DNA of 64,000 nucleotides from Bradyrhizobium sp. 170 (GCF_023101085.1 NZ_CP064703.1:186001-250000); one strand, 5' to 3'; shown: positions 29,663-40,349, counted from the first letter of the stretch. Notes: generated by a model not told the origin, from the sequence alone. Numbers and translations: made by a program.

Positions 29663-31038
29663 CCGCGAACCTTTTCGCCTTCGTTAGCGGCCCACCATGG
29701 GCCTGAATCGATTGGAGTGCCGTCCTTACGGAACTCGACATACAACACCGGCTGGCTCGCGGTCGTCGCGAGAATGGATGCAACCTGGGACGTCGATCCC
29801 ATGGTCGCGACCGGCTCTCCCGTAAGTACAAACTGGCCGATGTTTACCGAAATGCGCTCCATCCCGGCGATCAGGACATGATACCCGCCCCCGGCATTAA
29901 GGATCAAGAGTTGTCCGTAGCTGCGGAAGGGTCCGGCGTAAACAACCCAGCCGTCACACGGTGTTGTGACCTGAGCCCCGGCCTTGGATGCCAAGGAAAT
30001 GCCTTTTTCTACGCCACCCGCACCGTCGGAACCGCCAAATTCCCGAATCTTGCGGCCATTGACCGGAAAAGCGAACAGGCCCCTGGCGGAGGCAAAGGCG
30101 ATCGCCGGGCTTAATCGGGCAGGGTCCTTCAGCGCCCCCAGGTTGGGCTTACCGTTGGGGGCAGCCGGAGCGCCCTTGAGGCTGGCGGTTGCGGCCGCCT
30201 TGGCCGCGCTCTTCAGGTCCTGCTCCATTTTCGTGATCAGACCCTGCAGGCCCTCGACCTGCCTGGACAGGTTGATGGCGCGCGCGCCTTCGGCCTCGAC
30301 GTCCTTTTCGATCGCGCTCTGCTTGCGCTGCCGCTCTTCCACCAGCGCAGCCAGCCTGACAGAATCGTCCTTCAGCCTGTCGCGGTCCCGCGCCAGCACG
30401 TCGCGTTTGGTGGCGATGTCCCTCCGCAAATTCACCAGCTCGCCGAGATCGGCGGCAAGTTTCTCCGCGCGGCCGCGCAGTTCAGGGACGACCGATCCGA
30501 GCAGCATGGCGGTGCGCAACGATTGCAGCGCGTCTTCGGGCCGGACCAAAAGCGCCGGCGGCGTGCGCCGGCCGGCGCGTTGCAGCGCCGCCAGCACCTC
30601 GACGATTTCGGCGCGGCGTGAATCGAGCGAAGCCCTGACCTGCTGCTCGCGGCTGTCGAGCGGGCGCAAACTGGCCTCCGTCGCGCCGATGCTGGTCTCG
30701 ACGCTGCGCACCTGGGTGGCGATGTCGATCAGTTGCTGGTTGAGCTTGGAGCGATCCTGACCGATCGCCGCGATATCGGCCTTCAGTTTTTGTTGCAGTT
30801 CGGCCGCCTTGCGCTGCTGCTCGCGCGTGGCCTCAAGCTCCTCTTCGCGCTGCTTGATGGCATCGGGGGAAACGGCCGTCGCTTGCTGTGCGGGGGCTGC
30901 GGACTGCGCTACCGCCGGCGAAAGCGCTGCCGCGGCGAAGCTCGCGGAAAGCAGGTGCAGGGAAAGCAAGACAGCCGGCGTCAGCGGCATTCTGCGGCCG
31001 GCGGTGTCGAATGAGTGAATGTCCTGCGTTGAATGCAT
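29659..31038 (-). CDS. EnvC-like murein hydrolase activator with degenerate M23 domain
   Basis: A 459-residue periplasmic protein. Signal peptide near residues 16-45, a long coiled coil (residues about 55-290) rich in Glu, Lys and Arg, and a C-terminal LytM (M23) domain (about 325-455). All metal ligands look lost: the expected HxGxD reads EKGIS, and the final HLHFE reads LYVEF. EnvC proteins lack the catalytic residues and activate amidases, which fits. A start at 30990 (MPLTPAVLLSLH) is an alternative that gives a cleaner signal peptide. It overlaps ctpA by four bases, and rlmH lies 39 bases upstream. Confidence 0.88.
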   Translation of the reverse strand: MHSTQDIHSFDTAGRRMPLTPAVLLSLHLLSASFAAAALSPAVAQSAAPAQQATAVSPDAIKQREEELEATREQQRKAAELQQKLKADIAAIGQDRSKLNQQLIDIATQVRSVETSIGATEASLRPLDSREQQVRASLDSRRAEIVEVLAALQRAGRRTPPALLVRPEDALQSLRTAMLLGSVVPELRGRAEKLAADLGELVNLRRDIATKRDVLARDRDRLKDDSVRLAALVEERQRKQSAIEKDVEAEGARAINLSRQVEGLQGLITKMEQDLKSAAKAAATASLKGAPAAPNGKPNLGALKDPARLSPAIAFASARGLFAFPVNGRKIREFGGSDGAGGVEKGISLASKAGAQVTTPCDGWVVYAGPFRSYGQLLILNAGGGYHVLIAGMERISVNIGQFVLTGEPVATMGSTSQVASILATTASQPVLYVEFRKDGTPIDSGPWWAANEGEKVRG

Positions 31039-31077
31039 CCGGTCTATTCAGTGTTGTCTGTATTCACGTCACCGTGC

Positions 31078-31560
31078 CTAGGCGCGATGGTAGGGGTGGC
31101 CGGCCAGGATGGTCGCAGCCCGGTAAATCTGTTCAAGAAGCATGACGCGGACCATTTGATGCGGCCAGGTCGCCGAGCCGAACGCAATGCGTAATTTAGC
31201 CTTGCGCTGCAAATCGGGCGAAAGTCCGTCCGCGCCTCCGATCGCGAAAATTGTGTTGGCGATCCCTTGATCCCGCCAATCGCCGAGCTGCCGCGCGAAG
31301 GTCGCGCTATCGATGCTCTTGCCGTGCTCGTCCAGCGCCACCAGCACGGATTTCTCCGGTATCGCCGCCGCAATCGCCGCGGCTTCCTCCGATATCCGGG
31401 TCGCGGTGTCGCGCGCGCGGCTTTCCGGAATTTCATGGATCGCGAGGCCGCGAAAGCCGAGCTTGCGGCCGATGTCCTCGAAGCGCTCACGATAGCGTTC
31501 GGCCAGCTCCTGCTCCGGGCCCTGCTTCAGCCGGCCGATTGAGACCACGACAAGGCGCAT
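31078..31560 (-). CDS. rlmH: 23S rRNA (pseudouridine-1915-N3) methyltransferase
   Basis: SPOUT-class methyltransferase that methylates pseudouridine 1915 in 23S rRNA helix 69. It has 160 residues from the ATG at 31560 (MRLVVVSIGRLKQGPEQEL). The C-terminal knot motifs FAIGGADGLSPDL, FGSATWPHQMVRVMLLEQIY and the final AGHPYHR are all present. An upstream ATG at 31581 adds MHAGNSI and is less likely. It stands 95 bases downstream of rsfS, the usual neighbour. Confidence 0.95.
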   Translation of the reverse strand: MRLVVVSIGRLKQGPEQELAERYRERFEDIGRKLGFRGLAIHEIPESRARDTATRISEEAAAIAAAIPEKSVLVALDEHGKSIDSATFARQLGDWRDQGIANTIFAIGGADGLSPDLQRKAKLRIAFGSATWPHQMVRVMLLEQIYRAATILAGHPYHRA

Positions 31561-31655
31561 GATGCTGTTTCCGGCGTGCACTTTCCGGCACGCGCGCTTT
31601 ACGCGCGCGTTAGGCAGACTACATGCGCTTCAGCCGATTCGCATCGGCCGAGCGT

Positions 31656-32111
31656 TCAGATCGCCGCCGCCGCCGGGTTTTGCGCCCACAACCTTTCGAG
31701 ATTGTAGAATTCGCGCACCTCGGGTCTGAACACGTGCACGACCACATCGCCGGAATCGATCAGCACCCAGTCGCAATTGGGCAAGCCCTCGACATGGATG
31801 TTCTTGATGCCGCTTTCCTTCAGGGTTTTCGTGACGTTTTCCGCAATCGCGCCGACATGCCGGTTGGCCCGGCCCGTGGTGACGATCATGTAATCGGAAA
31901 AGGCGGATTTGCCGCGAAGGTCGATGGTGACCGTTTCTTCCGCCTTCATATCGTCGAGGCGGGAGAGGATCATATTCAGCGTCTTGTCGGCGTCGGGTTG
32001 CGCCTTCAAGGCCGCAGCTTTTGTCGATGTTTTACGCGGGGTCTTGGCAGACTTGCCAGGAGTCTTGCTCGTCTTGCTACCAGTCGCCTTGGGTAAAACA
32101 GACTTGGACAA
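31656..32111 (-). CDS. rsfS: Ribosome silencing factor
   Basis: RsfS binds ribosomal protein uL14 and blocks subunit joining when nutrients are low. It has 151 residues as written. The conserved domain covers residues about 40-145 (NMILSRLDDMKAEETVTIDL, SDYMIVTTGRANRHVGAIA, DWVLIDSGDVVVHVFRPEVR). The listed start is TTG, which adds a Lys/Thr/Ser-rich basic N-terminal extension of 40 residues; an internal ATG at NMILSR is the alternative. The extension is typical of Bradyrhizobium homologues as far as I recall. nadD and rlmH flank it. Confidence 0.92.
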   Translation of the reverse strand: MSKSVLPKATGSKTSKTPGKSAKTPRKTSTKAAALKAQPDADKTLNMILSRLDDMKAEETVTIDLRGKSAFSDYMIVTTGRANRHVGAIAENVTKTLKESGIKNIHVEGLPNCDWVLIDSGDVVVHVFRPEVREFYNLERLWAQNPAAAAI

Positions 32112-32246
32112 TACAGATGTGGCCAGGGACCATTCCTTTCACTGTATCGCGAACGCCGAATCCTGGCGTCGCGGACCATATTAGGCATGTGGGGTTAATG
32201 GTTTCAATATTCCAGTATCCCCACCCACCGGTTCAGAGACGAAGTG

Positions 32247-32897
32247 TCACTTCTTTGCCTTCCAGCTCCCGTCCGGGTTCCGCAAGCCGGTGGACGACAT
32301 GTCCAGTTTCAGTCCGGTCAGGAAAGCCCAGGCGGGAGCGTGCTGATCTGCTAGCCGGGTCGCCTGATTCTCGGGCAGCCGATAGCGTGCCAAGGCCTGC
32401 GCGGCCGGTGCGGCAAGGGCCCGAAAACTCTGCGGCGGACGATCGATCACCGCAATCGGCACCTCTGCGGCGATGCGCCGCCAGTTTTGCCAACGATGAA
32501 ATTGCGCGAGATTGTCAGCGCCCATGATCCAGACGAAGTGCACGCCAGAAATGCGGCGGCGCAAATGGATGATCGTGTCGACAGTGTATCTGGTGCCGAT
32601 GACAGCTTCGAGACAACTGACGTCGATGCGCGGATCGTCGGCCACATCAAGCGCGGCATCGACGCGTTCGGCAAGGCCATGCAGCCGGCCGTTGTCCTTG
32701 AGCGGATTGCCCGGCGTCAGCAGCCACCAGACGCGATCGAGCTTCAGGCGCTTGAGCGCAAACAGGCTGATGGCGCGATGCGCCGCGTGCGGCGGATTGA
32801 ACGAACCGCCGAGCAGGCCTATGCGCATGCCGTTAGTATGGAAGGGGATGGCTTGCGCGGCCGATTGCGATTGCATCAGCCGGGTCACCGCGTGCAT
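32247..32897 (-). CDS. nadD: Nicotinate-nucleotide adenylyltransferase
   Basis: NadD converts nicotinate mononucleotide and ATP to deamido-NAD in NAD synthesis. It has 216 residues as listed, or 193 from the internal ATG at 32828 ([17 protein letters not shown]), which matches the family N terminus better. The motif [11 protein letters not shown] binds ATP, and SSTGLR in the C-terminal region is the ISSTxxR-type motif. It lies 10 bases downstream of proA and 135 upstream of rsfS. The pair nadD-rsfS is a common bacterial neighbourhood. Confidence 0.94.
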   Translation of the reverse strand: MHAVTRLMQSQSAAQAIPFHTNGMRIGLLGGSFNPPHAAHRAISLFALKRLKLDRVWWLLTPGNPLKDNGRLHGLAERVDAALDVADDPRIDVSCLEAVIGTRYTVDTIIHLRRRISGVHFVWIMGADNLAQFHRWQNWRRIAAEVPIAVIDRPPQSFRALAAPAAQALARYRLPENQATRLADQHAPAWAFLTGLKLDMSSTGLRNPDGSWKAKK

Positions 32898-32907
32898 GGG
32901 GCGATGT

Positions 32908-34200
32908 TCACGGCCGCGTCTGCCCGGTGCCGTGAACGCGATATTTGAAGCTCGTCAGTTGCTCGGCGCCGACCGGGCCGCGGGCGTGGAATTTGCCGGT
33001 GGCAATCCCGATCTCCGCGCCAAAGCCGAACTCGCCGCCGTCGGCAAACTGCGTCGAGGCGTTGTGCAGCACGATCGCGGAATCGACCTCGCTGAGGAAT
33101 TTCGCGGCGGCCTTGGTATCCTCGGCCACGATCGCGTCGGTGTGGCGCGAGCCGTGGTTCTGGATATGCGCGATCGCCCCGTCGACGCCGTCGACGACGC
33201 GCGCGGCGATGATGGCGTCGAGATACTCGGTGTCCCAGTCATCGTCGGTTGCCGGCTTCACCCGCGCATCGATCTTCTGCACGGCGTCGTCGCCGCGCAC
33301 CTCGCAGCCGGATTCGATCAGCATCTCGACCAGCGGCTTCAGCGCGGTCGAAGCAGCCGCGCGATCGACCAGCAGGGTTTCGGCCGCACCGCAGACGCCG
33401 GTCCGGCGCATCTTGGCGTTCAGCACGATCGACTTGGCCATCTCGAGATTGGCAGTGCGATCGACATAGACGTGGTTGATACCTTCGAGATGCGCAAACA
33501 CCGGCACGCGCGCTTCCGCCTCGACGCGCGCCACCAGGCTCTTGCCGCCACGCGGCACGATGACGTCGATGCCGCCGTTCAGGCCGGAGAGCATCAGGCC
33601 AACCGCCGCACGGTCGCGCGTCGGCACCAGCGTGATCGCGGCTTCCGGCAGGCCCGCCTCGCGCAGGCCCTGCGCCAGACAGTCATGGATCGCGCGACAG
33701 GAACGGAAACTGTCGGAGCCGCCGCGCAGGATCACGGCGTTGCCGGCCTTCAGGCACAGCACACCGGCGTCAGCCGCGACATTGGGACGGCTCTCGAAGA
33801 TCACGCCGATCACGCCGAGCGGCACGCGCACGCGCTCGATGGTCATGCCGTTCGGCCGCTGCCAGCTTTCGGTAACGGTGCCGACCGGATCGGGGATGCC
33901 GCGCACCGTGGCTACGCCGTCGGCCATGGAAGCGATCCGGGCTGGCGTCAGCGTCAGGCGATCGATGAAGGCCGAGGTCGCGCCGCCGGCGCGTACTTCC
34001 GCGACGTCTTCGGCATTGGCCGCGAGGATCTTTGCCGCGTTGGCGCGGATTGCCCGCTCGATCGCCTCCAGCGCGCGATCCTTCTGCTCCGGCGGCGCCA
34101 ACGCCAGCACCCGCGCGGCGGCGCGCGCCTGGGTGGCGAGGTCGGTCATCAAAGCGGGCAGATCGGCGTTGCCGTCGATTGCCTTGAGAGGCGCGGTCAT
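32908..34200 (-). CDS. proA: Gamma-glutamyl phosphate reductase
   Basis: ProA reduces gamma-glutamyl phosphate to glutamate semialdehyde in proline synthesis. It has 430 residues from ATG at 34200 ([14 protein letters not shown]). The aldehyde dehydrogenase-like fold is shown by [42 protein letters not shown] and the catalytic cysteine in [14 protein letters not shown]. The frame is open upstream but only into spacer. proB lies 214 bases upstream on the same strand, with a dispersed repeat in that gap, so proBA are not tightly coupled here. Confidence 0.97.
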   Translation of the reverse strand: MTAPLKAIDGNADLPALMTDLATQARAAARVLALAPPEQKDRALEAIERAIRANAAKILAANAEDVAEVRAGGATSAFIDRLTLTPARIASMADGVATVRGIPDPVGTVTESWQRPNGMTIERVRVPLGVIGVIFESRPNVAADAGVLCLKAGNAVILRGGSDSFRSCRAIHDCLAQGLREAGLPEAAITLVPTRDRAAVGLMLSGLNGGIDVIVPRGGKSLVARVEAEARVPVFAHLEGINHVYVDRTANLEMAKSIVLNAKMRRTGVCGAAETLLVDRAAASTALKPLVEMLIESGCEVRGDDAVQKIDARVKPATDDDWDTEYLDAIIAARVVDGVDGAIAHIQNHGSRHTDAIVAEDTKAAAKFLSEVDSAIVLHNASTQFADGGEFGFGAEIGIATGKFHARGPVGAEQLTSFKYRVHGTGQTRP

Positions 34201-34315
34201 GGGGAAGCTCGTGTCTTGATTAAGGCCATGTCCTAGCACGGAAATCCTGCTTTTGCGAGGTCCGGAACCGGCATGGCTGGCTGGCGATATCGAAACAGGC
34301 AGCTCGGCCAATGGC

Positions 34316-34412
34316 CTAGACCTTCGATTCTGAACAGGTCAGAACCGAAGGTCTAGATCTTGGTTTGACGCGTTCCCTTCACGCGAACCGGTGCCCACTT
34401 CGCTCGAGAACG
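34316..34412. repeat. Interspersed repeat of the AGAGCGTTTTCGAGCGAAG family, between proB and proA
   Basis: Contains an inverted pair, CCTAGACCTTCGATTCTGA against TCAGAACCGAAGGTCTAG, then TTTGACGCGTTCCCTTCACGC and CTTCGCTCGAGAACGCTCT. Read from the right it matches the elements at 26838-26941 and 51751-51840. It fills the proB-proA gap and ends 3 bases from the proB stop. Confidence 0.7.
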
Positions 34413-34414
34413 CT

Positions 34415-35557
34415 CTATTTGGCCGGAATGGTCCCGGCCGGCCCCACCACCAGATCATCCCGGTGGATCATCTCCGCCCGGCCGCTAATGCCCAAAATGG
34501 CCATCACGTCCGGCGAGGACCGGCCTTTGATCTTCTCCGCATCCTCGGCGTCGTAGGCCACCAAGCCGCGCCCGATCTCATGGGTGTCGGGGCCGCGCAC
34601 CACGACCGCATCGCCGCGGGCGAACTGGCCCTCGATCCGGATCACGCCGGCCGGCAGCAGGCTTTTGCCTGCGCGCAATGCGGCGACCGCGCCGGCATCG
34701 ATGGTCAGCGTGCCTTTCGGCTCCAGCGAGCCCGCGATCCAGCGTTTTCGCGCGGTGACGGGATTGGCGGGTGTCAGGAACCAGGTGCAGCGCCCGCCGT
34801 CAGCGATCGCCTGCAGCGGATGCTCGATCTTGCCCGACGCGATCAGCATATGCGTGCCCGACGTCGTCGCGATCTTCGCCGCTTCGATCTTGGTGAACAT
34901 GCCCCCGCGCGACAGTTCGGATTCGGCCGCGCCCGCCATGCCTTCGATCTCCGAGGTGACGGACTCGACGATCGGAATCAGTTTGGCGTTGGGATTGGCG
35001 CCGGGCGGCGCGTCATAGAGGCCATCGATATCGGACAACAGGATCAGGAGATCCGCGCTGGCCATGGTGGCGACGCGCGCGGCGAGGCGATCGTTGTCGC
35101 CATAGCGGATTTCGTTGGTGGCCACCGTGTCGTTCTCGTTGATCACGGGCACCGCGCGCCATTCCAGCAATTTGGCGATGGTCGAGCGGGCGTTGAGATA
35201 GCGCCGACGCTCCTCGGTGTCCTGCAGCGTCACCAAAATCTGTCCGGCGCCGATGCCGTGAGCCCCGAGCACTTCCGACCAGATCCGCGCCAGCGCGATC
35301 TGCCCCACCGCGGCGGCACCCTGGCTCTCCTCGAGCTTCAAGGGACCGCGCGGCAATTTCAGGCGGCTGCGCCCCAGCGCAATCGAGCCGGACGAGACCA
35401 CCAGGACGTCACGGCCTTCGCCGTGCAGCTTGGCGATATCGGCTGCCAGCGCCGACAGCCACGCCGAGCGGACCTCGCCCGCATGGGAGTCGATCAGGAG
35501 CGAGGAGCCGACCTTGACGACGATGCGGCGAAAGTTTTTGAGCGCGGGGCGTTTCAT
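34415..35557 (-). CDS. proB: Glutamate 5-kinase
   Basis: ProB phosphorylates glutamate, the first and feedback-inhibited step of proline synthesis. It has 380 residues from the ATG at 35557 ([20 protein letters not shown]). The kinase domain holds [48 protein letters not shown] and [13 protein letters not shown]; the C-terminal PUA domain begins near residue 285 ([20 protein letters not shown]). It lies downstream of obgE, a frequent order in alphaproteobacteria. A repeat separates it from proA. Confidence 0.97.
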   Translation of the reverse strand: MKRPALKNFRRIVVKVGSSLLIDSHAGEVRSAWLSALAADIAKLHGEGRDVLVVSSGSIALGRSRLKLPRGPLKLEESQGAAAVGQIALARIWSEVLGAHGIGAGQILVTLQDTEERRRYLNARSTIAKLLEWRAVPVINENDTVATNEIRYGDNDRLAARVATMASADLLILLSDIDGLYDAPPGANPNAKLIPIVESVTSEIEGMAGAAESELSRGGMFTKIEAAKIATTSGTHMLIASGKIEHPLQAIADGGRCTWFLTPANPVTARKRWIAGSLEPKGTLTIDAGAVAALRAGKSLLPAGVIRIEGQFARGDAVVVRGPDTHEIGRGLVAYDAEDAEKIKGRSSPDVMAILGISGRAEMIHRDDLVVGPAGTIPAK

Positions 35558-35649
35558 GATGCGGTCGAAATGATGCGGGTGGTCGGGAAGCAATACGCGC
35601 CAGCTCTCCGATTTGGAAGTGGCGCGGCCAACGGAGGCTCAAGCTTGCA

Positions 35650-36714
<1,065 letters not shown>

Positions 36715-36764
36715 TTAGGGCAGGGGGCCCCGTGCGGCAACCCTCAAGCGGCCCAACATTGACG

Positions 36765-36790
36765 AAAAGCCTTAATTTTCGGGCCTTTTT
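36765..36790 (-). terminator. Weak candidate terminator after the MaoC-type gene
   Basis: AAAAGCC and GGCCTTTTT can pair with one mismatch around an AT-rich loop. It lies between the MaoC-type stop at 36819 and the obgE start, with a T-run on the minus strand. The stem is imperfect, so this is tentative. Confidence 0.35.
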
Positions 36791-36818
36791 GCCGTCTCGA
36801 ACCGGAAGCCAAGGCTTC

Positions 36819-37301
36819 TTATGAGGTCGGCCGCCGGCGGATGAGAAATTTCTGCATCCCCTCCAGCACCAGTTCTTTTCGCTGGTTGAACACGGTCGAG
36901 CGCAGCGTCACCACGCCGGTGCTGCGGCCGGGGACGAGTTCGGTCACTTCGAGCGCGGGATAGATGGTGTCGCCGGCATAGACGGGCTTCAAGAACTTGC
37001 TCGATTGTTCGAGGAATCCAATCAGCGATTCCTCAACGATATAGGGAAACAGGCCGGCGCCGGGCGCGGTGTGGACCAGGGTCTGGAACCCATGCGCGAG
37101 CAGGTCCGGCATGCCGCGGGCGCGACAATATTCGACGTCGTAATGGATCGGATGGGTGTCGCCGCTTGCGGTCTGGAACGCGGCGAACACCGCCGAGGTC
37201 TGCGTCCGGCTCGGGATCACGAAGCGTTCGCCGAGCACGAAATCCTCGAACCAGCGTTGTTCGCTCACCATGCGATGCGCGGAGGGATCGAAGTCGGTCA
37301 T
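36819..37301 (-). CDS. MaoC family hot-dog dehydratase
   Basis: A 160-residue hot-dog fold protein of the MaoC-like (R-specific enoyl-CoA hydratase) group. The hydratase motif region reads FQTASGDTHPIHYDVEYC, with the Asp and His expected at the active site, followed by GFQTLVHTAPGAGLFPY, FLKPVYAGDTIYPALEV and the Arg-rich end GMQKFLIRRRP. The likely substrates are acyl-CoA thioesters, but the true one cannot be read. It stands upstream of obgE in the same direction, without clear functional link. Confidence 0.85.
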   Translation of the reverse strand: MTDFDPSAHRMVSEQRWFEDFVLGERFVIPSRTQTSAVFAAFQTASGDTHPIHYDVEYCRARGMPDLLAHGFQTLVHTAPGAGLFPYIVEESLIGFLEQSSKFLKPVYAGDTIYPALEVTELVPGRSTGVVTLRSTVFNQRKELVLEGMQKFLIRRRPTS

Positions 37302-37385
37302 GCCTGATTTCCCTGCGATGTCTTGCCATTAGTTCACGACGTACCGGTATCTCACCGATATGGCTGCGACAATTGGTTCAATTCG

Positions 37386-37443
37386 TCGTGCCCGGGCGGT
37401 AGCGCGAAGCGCGTCTTCGCGCTAGATGTCCCGGACAGCCACG
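37386..37443. repeat. Interspersed repeat with nested hairpin
   Basis: GTCGTGCCCGGGC, AGCGCGAAGCGCGTCTTCGCGCT and GTCCCGGACAGCCACG form stacked inverted arms. The wording is that of a common Bradyrhizobium spacer element. It lies upstream of the EamA gene and leaves no coding content in this gap. Confidence 0.5.
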
Positions 37444-37490
37444 TCTTTAAAACAGCCGCGCAAGAACAATAGGCGGTCGCCAATCTCCCA

Positions 37491-38405
37491 ATGAGCCTCT
37501 TCGCCAAAATCTCCACCTACGACGAGCGTTCCGCGCGGCTGGCCGGCATCGGGCTGATGCTGCTGTCGATCTTCATGTTCTCGTTCGGCGATGCGCTCGG
37601 GAAATTCATGGTCGCGACCTATTCGGTCGGGCAGTTGCTGTGGTTGCGCGCCTGCGCAGCGTTGCTGGTGCTGTTGCCGGTGATCTGGAGGCAGCGCGCC
37701 GAATTTTCTCGCATCGAACGGCCGTGGCTGCAGCTCTTGCGCGTGACGCTGTCGACGCTCGAAGTCGCCGCCTTCTTCCTCGCCACCGTCTATCTGCCGC
37801 TCGCCGACGTCATCACCTATTATCTGGCCTCGCCGATTTTCGTTACCGCGCTGTCCGGCATCGTGCTCGGCGAGCGCGTCGGCTGGCGGCGCTGGACCGC
37901 GATCCTGATCGGGTTCTGCGGCGTGCTGATTGCACTGCGCCCGTCCACGCAAACCGTGAGCTGGCCTGCGATGATCGCACTCGGCGGCAGCCTGTCGTTT
38001 GCGTTTCTGATGCTGATCACCCGCTCGCTGCGGGCGACGCCGGATATCGTGCTGACGACGTCGCAATTCGGCGGCACGTTTCTGCTCGGCGCGCTGATGT
38101 CACCGATCGGCTGGGTGGCGCCCACAATCGGCAGTCTGGGCCTGTTCGCCGCGGCGGGCATTATTTCCGTCGTTGCGCTGCTATGCATCAACCGCTCGCT
38201 GAAACTGGCGCCGGCCAGCGTCGTGGTGCCGTATCAATATTCGATGATCGTATGGGCGGTGATCTTCGGCTTTGTGGTGTGGGGCGACGTGCCGTCGCTC
38301 TCGACCATCATCGGTGCGGCCATCATCATCGGCGCCGGTTTCTATATCTTCCTGCGCGAACAGAAGCTCGGGCGCGAGGAAACGGTGGTCAATCCGCCGG
38401 CGTAG
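37491..38405 (+). CDS. EamA/DMT family transporter
   Basis: A 304-residue polytopic membrane protein of the drug/metabolite transporter group with ten predicted helices. The two EamA halves begin around ARLAGIGLMLLSIFMFSFGDAL (residue 14) and PAMIALGGSLSFAFLMLITRSL (residue 160). A short charged tail ends the protein. Such proteins usually export small metabolites or amino acids across the inner membrane, but the substrate is not shown. No ribosome site stands out. A dispersed repeat follows the stop. Confidence 0.9.
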   Translation: MSLFAKISTYDERSARLAGIGLMLLSIFMFSFGDALGKFMVATYSVGQLLWLRACAALLVLLPVIWRQRAEFSRIERPWLQLLRVTLSTLEVAAFFLATVYLPLADVITYYLASPIFVTALSGIVLGERVGWRRWTAILIGFCGVLIALRPSTQTVSWPAMIALGGSLSFAFLMLITRSLRATPDIVLTTSQFGGTFLLGALMSPIGWVAPTIGSLGLFAAAGIISVVALLCINRSLKLAPASVVVPYQYSMIVWAVIFGFVVWGDVPSLSTIIGAAIIIGAGFYIFLREQKLGREETVVNPPA

Positions 38406-38414
38406 GACGCGTCT

Positions 38415-38492
38415 GTCATTGCGAGGAGCGTAGCGACGAAGCAATCCATCTTGCCGCGGAGGCATGGATTGCTTCGCTTCGCTCGCAATGAC
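38415..38492. repeat. 78-bp near-perfect inverted repeat after the EamA gene
   Basis: GTCATTGCGAG...GCGACGAAGCAATCCAT and ATGGATTGCTTCGC...GCTCGCAATGAC are inverted arms around a TTGCCGCGGAGGC centre. This is a very common Bradyrhizobiaceae element. It sits between convergent genes and may act as a bidirectional mRNA end. Confidence 0.85.
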
Positions 38493-38496
38493 GAGC

Positions 38497-39099
38497 TTAC
38501 CGCGCTCTCCGCGTCGAACTCCCCCAGTTCTTCAGCGACGACCACACACCGCGCGTCAGGCGGAAGCGGTCGACGGGGGTCGAGGATCCCAGCGCCTCGA
38601 AGCGGTGCAGCTCGACGCCGCTCCACTGGAAGCCGCATTTCTCCAGGATGTTGCGCGAGGCCGGATTGGCGACGCGGGCGCCCGAAATCAGGTGTTCGGC
38701 ATCGAACTCCTCGAAGAAGAAATCGATCACCGCACGCGCGGCTTCGGTGCCGAAGCCCTGGCCCCAATGCGCGACGCCGAGCCAGTAGCCGAGCTCCGGC
38801 GCGTCCCGTTCGCTGCGGTCGATGCCGACCATGCCGACGGGCGAATAGTTCTGTTCGATCAGGAACACGGTCTCGGTGTTATCGGTGGATGTCGCGCGCA
38901 CGAATTCGACCGCGTGGTCCTGCAGATAGGGGTGCGGCAGGCGGCGGGTGTTTTCCGCAATGCGGCGATCGTTGGCGAGATGCGCAATCGCTTTTACGTC
39001 CGCGAGCGTCGGCCGGCGCAACGTCAGCCGTTCGGTCTCGAGGACGCAGCTACTTGCTTCACGCAAGACCGGCGTTGGGATCGGGATGTCCTGCAACAT
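38497..39099 (-). CDS. GNAT family N-acetyltransferase
   Basis: A 200-residue acetyl-CoA-dependent acyltransferase of the RimJ/RimL-like type. It shows TERLTLRRPTLADVKAIAHL, an acetyl-CoA pocket at ELGYWLGVAHWGQGFGTEAA and the C-terminal NPASRNILEKCGFQWSGVEL. The start at 39099 (MLQDIPIPTPVL) was chosen over an upstream frame extension that runs through the rpmA terminator. The substrate may be a protein N terminus or a small amine, not decided. It lies just beyond the rpmA terminator, so it has its own promoter. Confidence 0.88.
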   Translation of the reverse strand: MLQDIPIPTPVLREASSCVLETERLTLRRPTLADVKAIAHLANDRRIAENTRRLPHPYLQDHAVEFVRATSTDNTETVFLIEQNYSPVGMVGIDRSERDAPELGYWLGVAHWGQGFGTEAARAVIDFFFEEFDAEHLISGARVANPASRNILEKCGFQWSGVELHRFEALGSSTPVDRFRLTRGVWSSLKNWGSSTRRAR

Positions 39100-39130
39100 G
39101 TCGGGCTCCTGATTGCGAAAATGCGCAAAA

Positions 39131-39163
39131 TAAAAAGGGGAGGCCGGTTTCCCGCCTCCCCTT
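39131..39163 (-). terminator. Rho-independent terminator after rpmA
   Basis: AAGGGGAGGC pairs with GCCTCCCCTT across a nine-base loop, and on the minus strand TTTTTATTTT follows. It ends the rplU-rpmA transcript; the rpmA stop is at 39224. Confidence 0.88.
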
Positions 39164-39223
39164 GGAGCCCTTTTCGACTCCGCCGGTTCAACAGGACCCG
39201 GCGGACTCAATTTTGTCCACCGT

Positions 39224-39493
39224 CTATTCGGCCGCTTCAGCCATCGGAACTACCGAGACGAACGTGCGACCGTTGGCTTTTGCACGGAATTCGACATGAC
39301 CTTCGACCTTGGCGAAGAGAGTATGGTCGGTGCCCATGCCGACATTAAGGCCGGGATGCCAGGTGGTGCCGCGCTGACGCGCGATAATGTTGCCGGGAAT
39401 CACGTGCTCGCCGCCATAGGCCTTGATGCCCAGGCGCTTGCCCGCTGAATCGCGTCCGTTTCGCGATGAACCGCCTGCTTTTTTGTGAGCCAT
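39224..39493 (-). CDS. rpmA: 50S ribosomal protein L27
   Basis: bL27 of the large ribosomal subunit, whose N-terminal tail reaches the peptidyl transferase centre. It has 89 residues, with [60 protein letters not shown]. There is no N-terminal extension needing cleavage. It follows rplU by 90 bases, the standard order, and shares its promoter. Confidence 0.98.
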   Translation of the reverse strand: MAHKKAGGSSRNGRDSAGKRLGIKAYGGEHVIPGNIIARQRGTTWHPGLNVGMGTDHTLFAKVEGHVEFRAKANGRTFVSVVPMAEAAE

Positions 39494-39583
39494 GGCCCGT
39501 CTCCGACTTCGCTAATATCTAGATCAATTCCTTGACGGAATCATTTCACGTTTTGTCACGCTTCAACTTTTCGTTGAAGCGCA

Positions 39584-40075
39584 TCACTTGTCGCTCTTGC
39601 CCTTCGCGGCGGCCTTCTTGGCCGGGGCCTTCTTTGCGGCGGGTTTTGCCGCAGCCTTTTTGGCGGGCGCCTTCTTGGCGGCCTTCGGTGCCTCGTCGTC
39701 GCCCTCAGCGGCGGGCGCTACGACCTTTTCCCTCTTCGGCCGCGGGCCGATCGAAGGTTTGGCGTTATCAGTCAGGATCTCGGTGATGCGAAGCACCGTG
39801 ATCTCGTCGCGATAGCCGCGCTTGCGGCGCGAATTCTTGCGGCGACGCTTCTTGAACGCGATCACCTTCGGGCCGCGCTTGTGGTCCAGCACTTCGGCCG
39901 CAACGGTAGCGCCTGCCACCGTCGGCGTGCCCAGCACCGGCGTGTCACCGCCGACCACCAGAACTTCACCAAGCTGCACGATCGTACCGACATCGCCGGC
40001 GATCTTGCCTATCTCGAGCACATCATCCGGAACGACGCGGTATTGCCGGCCGCCGGTTTTGATGACTGCGAACAT
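39584..40075 (-). CDS. rplU: 50S ribosomal protein L21
   Basis: bL21 of the large ribosomal subunit, which contacts 23S rRNA. It has 163 residues, longer than the usual 100-105. The standard domain is residues 1-103 (MFAVIKTGGRQYRVVPDDVL, AFKKRRRKNSRRKRGYRDEI, LRITEIL). After it comes a Lys/Ala-rich tail (about 40 residues, AAKKAPAKKAAAKPAAKK) as is seen in some alphaproteobacterial L21 proteins. A good promoter lies 192 bases upstream on the minus strand. Confidence 0.97.
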   Translation of the reverse strand: MFAVIKTGGRQYRVVPDDVLEIGKIAGDVGTIVQLGEVLVVGGDTPVLGTPTVAGATVAAEVLDHKRGPKVIAFKKRRRKNSRRKRGYRDEITVLRITEILTDNAKPSIGPRPKREKVVAPAAEGDDEAPKAAKKAPAKKAAAKPAAKKAPAKKAAAKGKSDK

Positions 40076-40267
40076 CGTTTTTTTCCTTCGTGTTCGATCC
40101 CGGCCTCGGACATATTCCCAACAGGGCTGCCCGGGTCGGCTTTTTGGTCAGTCGTTATGGGTACGATTTTCGCGCGGCCAAGGGCGAGCCCCATAGAACA
40201 AGGGCGAGCGCCTTGAGAATTCGCGCAAAAACAAGCGGCGCGAGAAATCCCGCGCCGGATGCGGGGA

Positions 40268-40295
40268 CTTATAGCCGCAGAATGCCGTGAGTCAA
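40268..40295 (-). promoter_or_regulatory. Candidate sigma-70 promoter for rplU-rpmA
   Basis: On the minus strand TTGACT (40295-40290) is followed by TATAAG (40273-40268) with a 16-base spacer. Both boxes are close to consensus and lie 193 bases before the rplU start, leaving a long leader. Confidence 0.65.
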
Positions 40296-40349
40296 GGCAA
40301 AGCGACCCAAAAACCGGCCAAAAATGAAGGATTTGGCCCAAAAAGAGCT

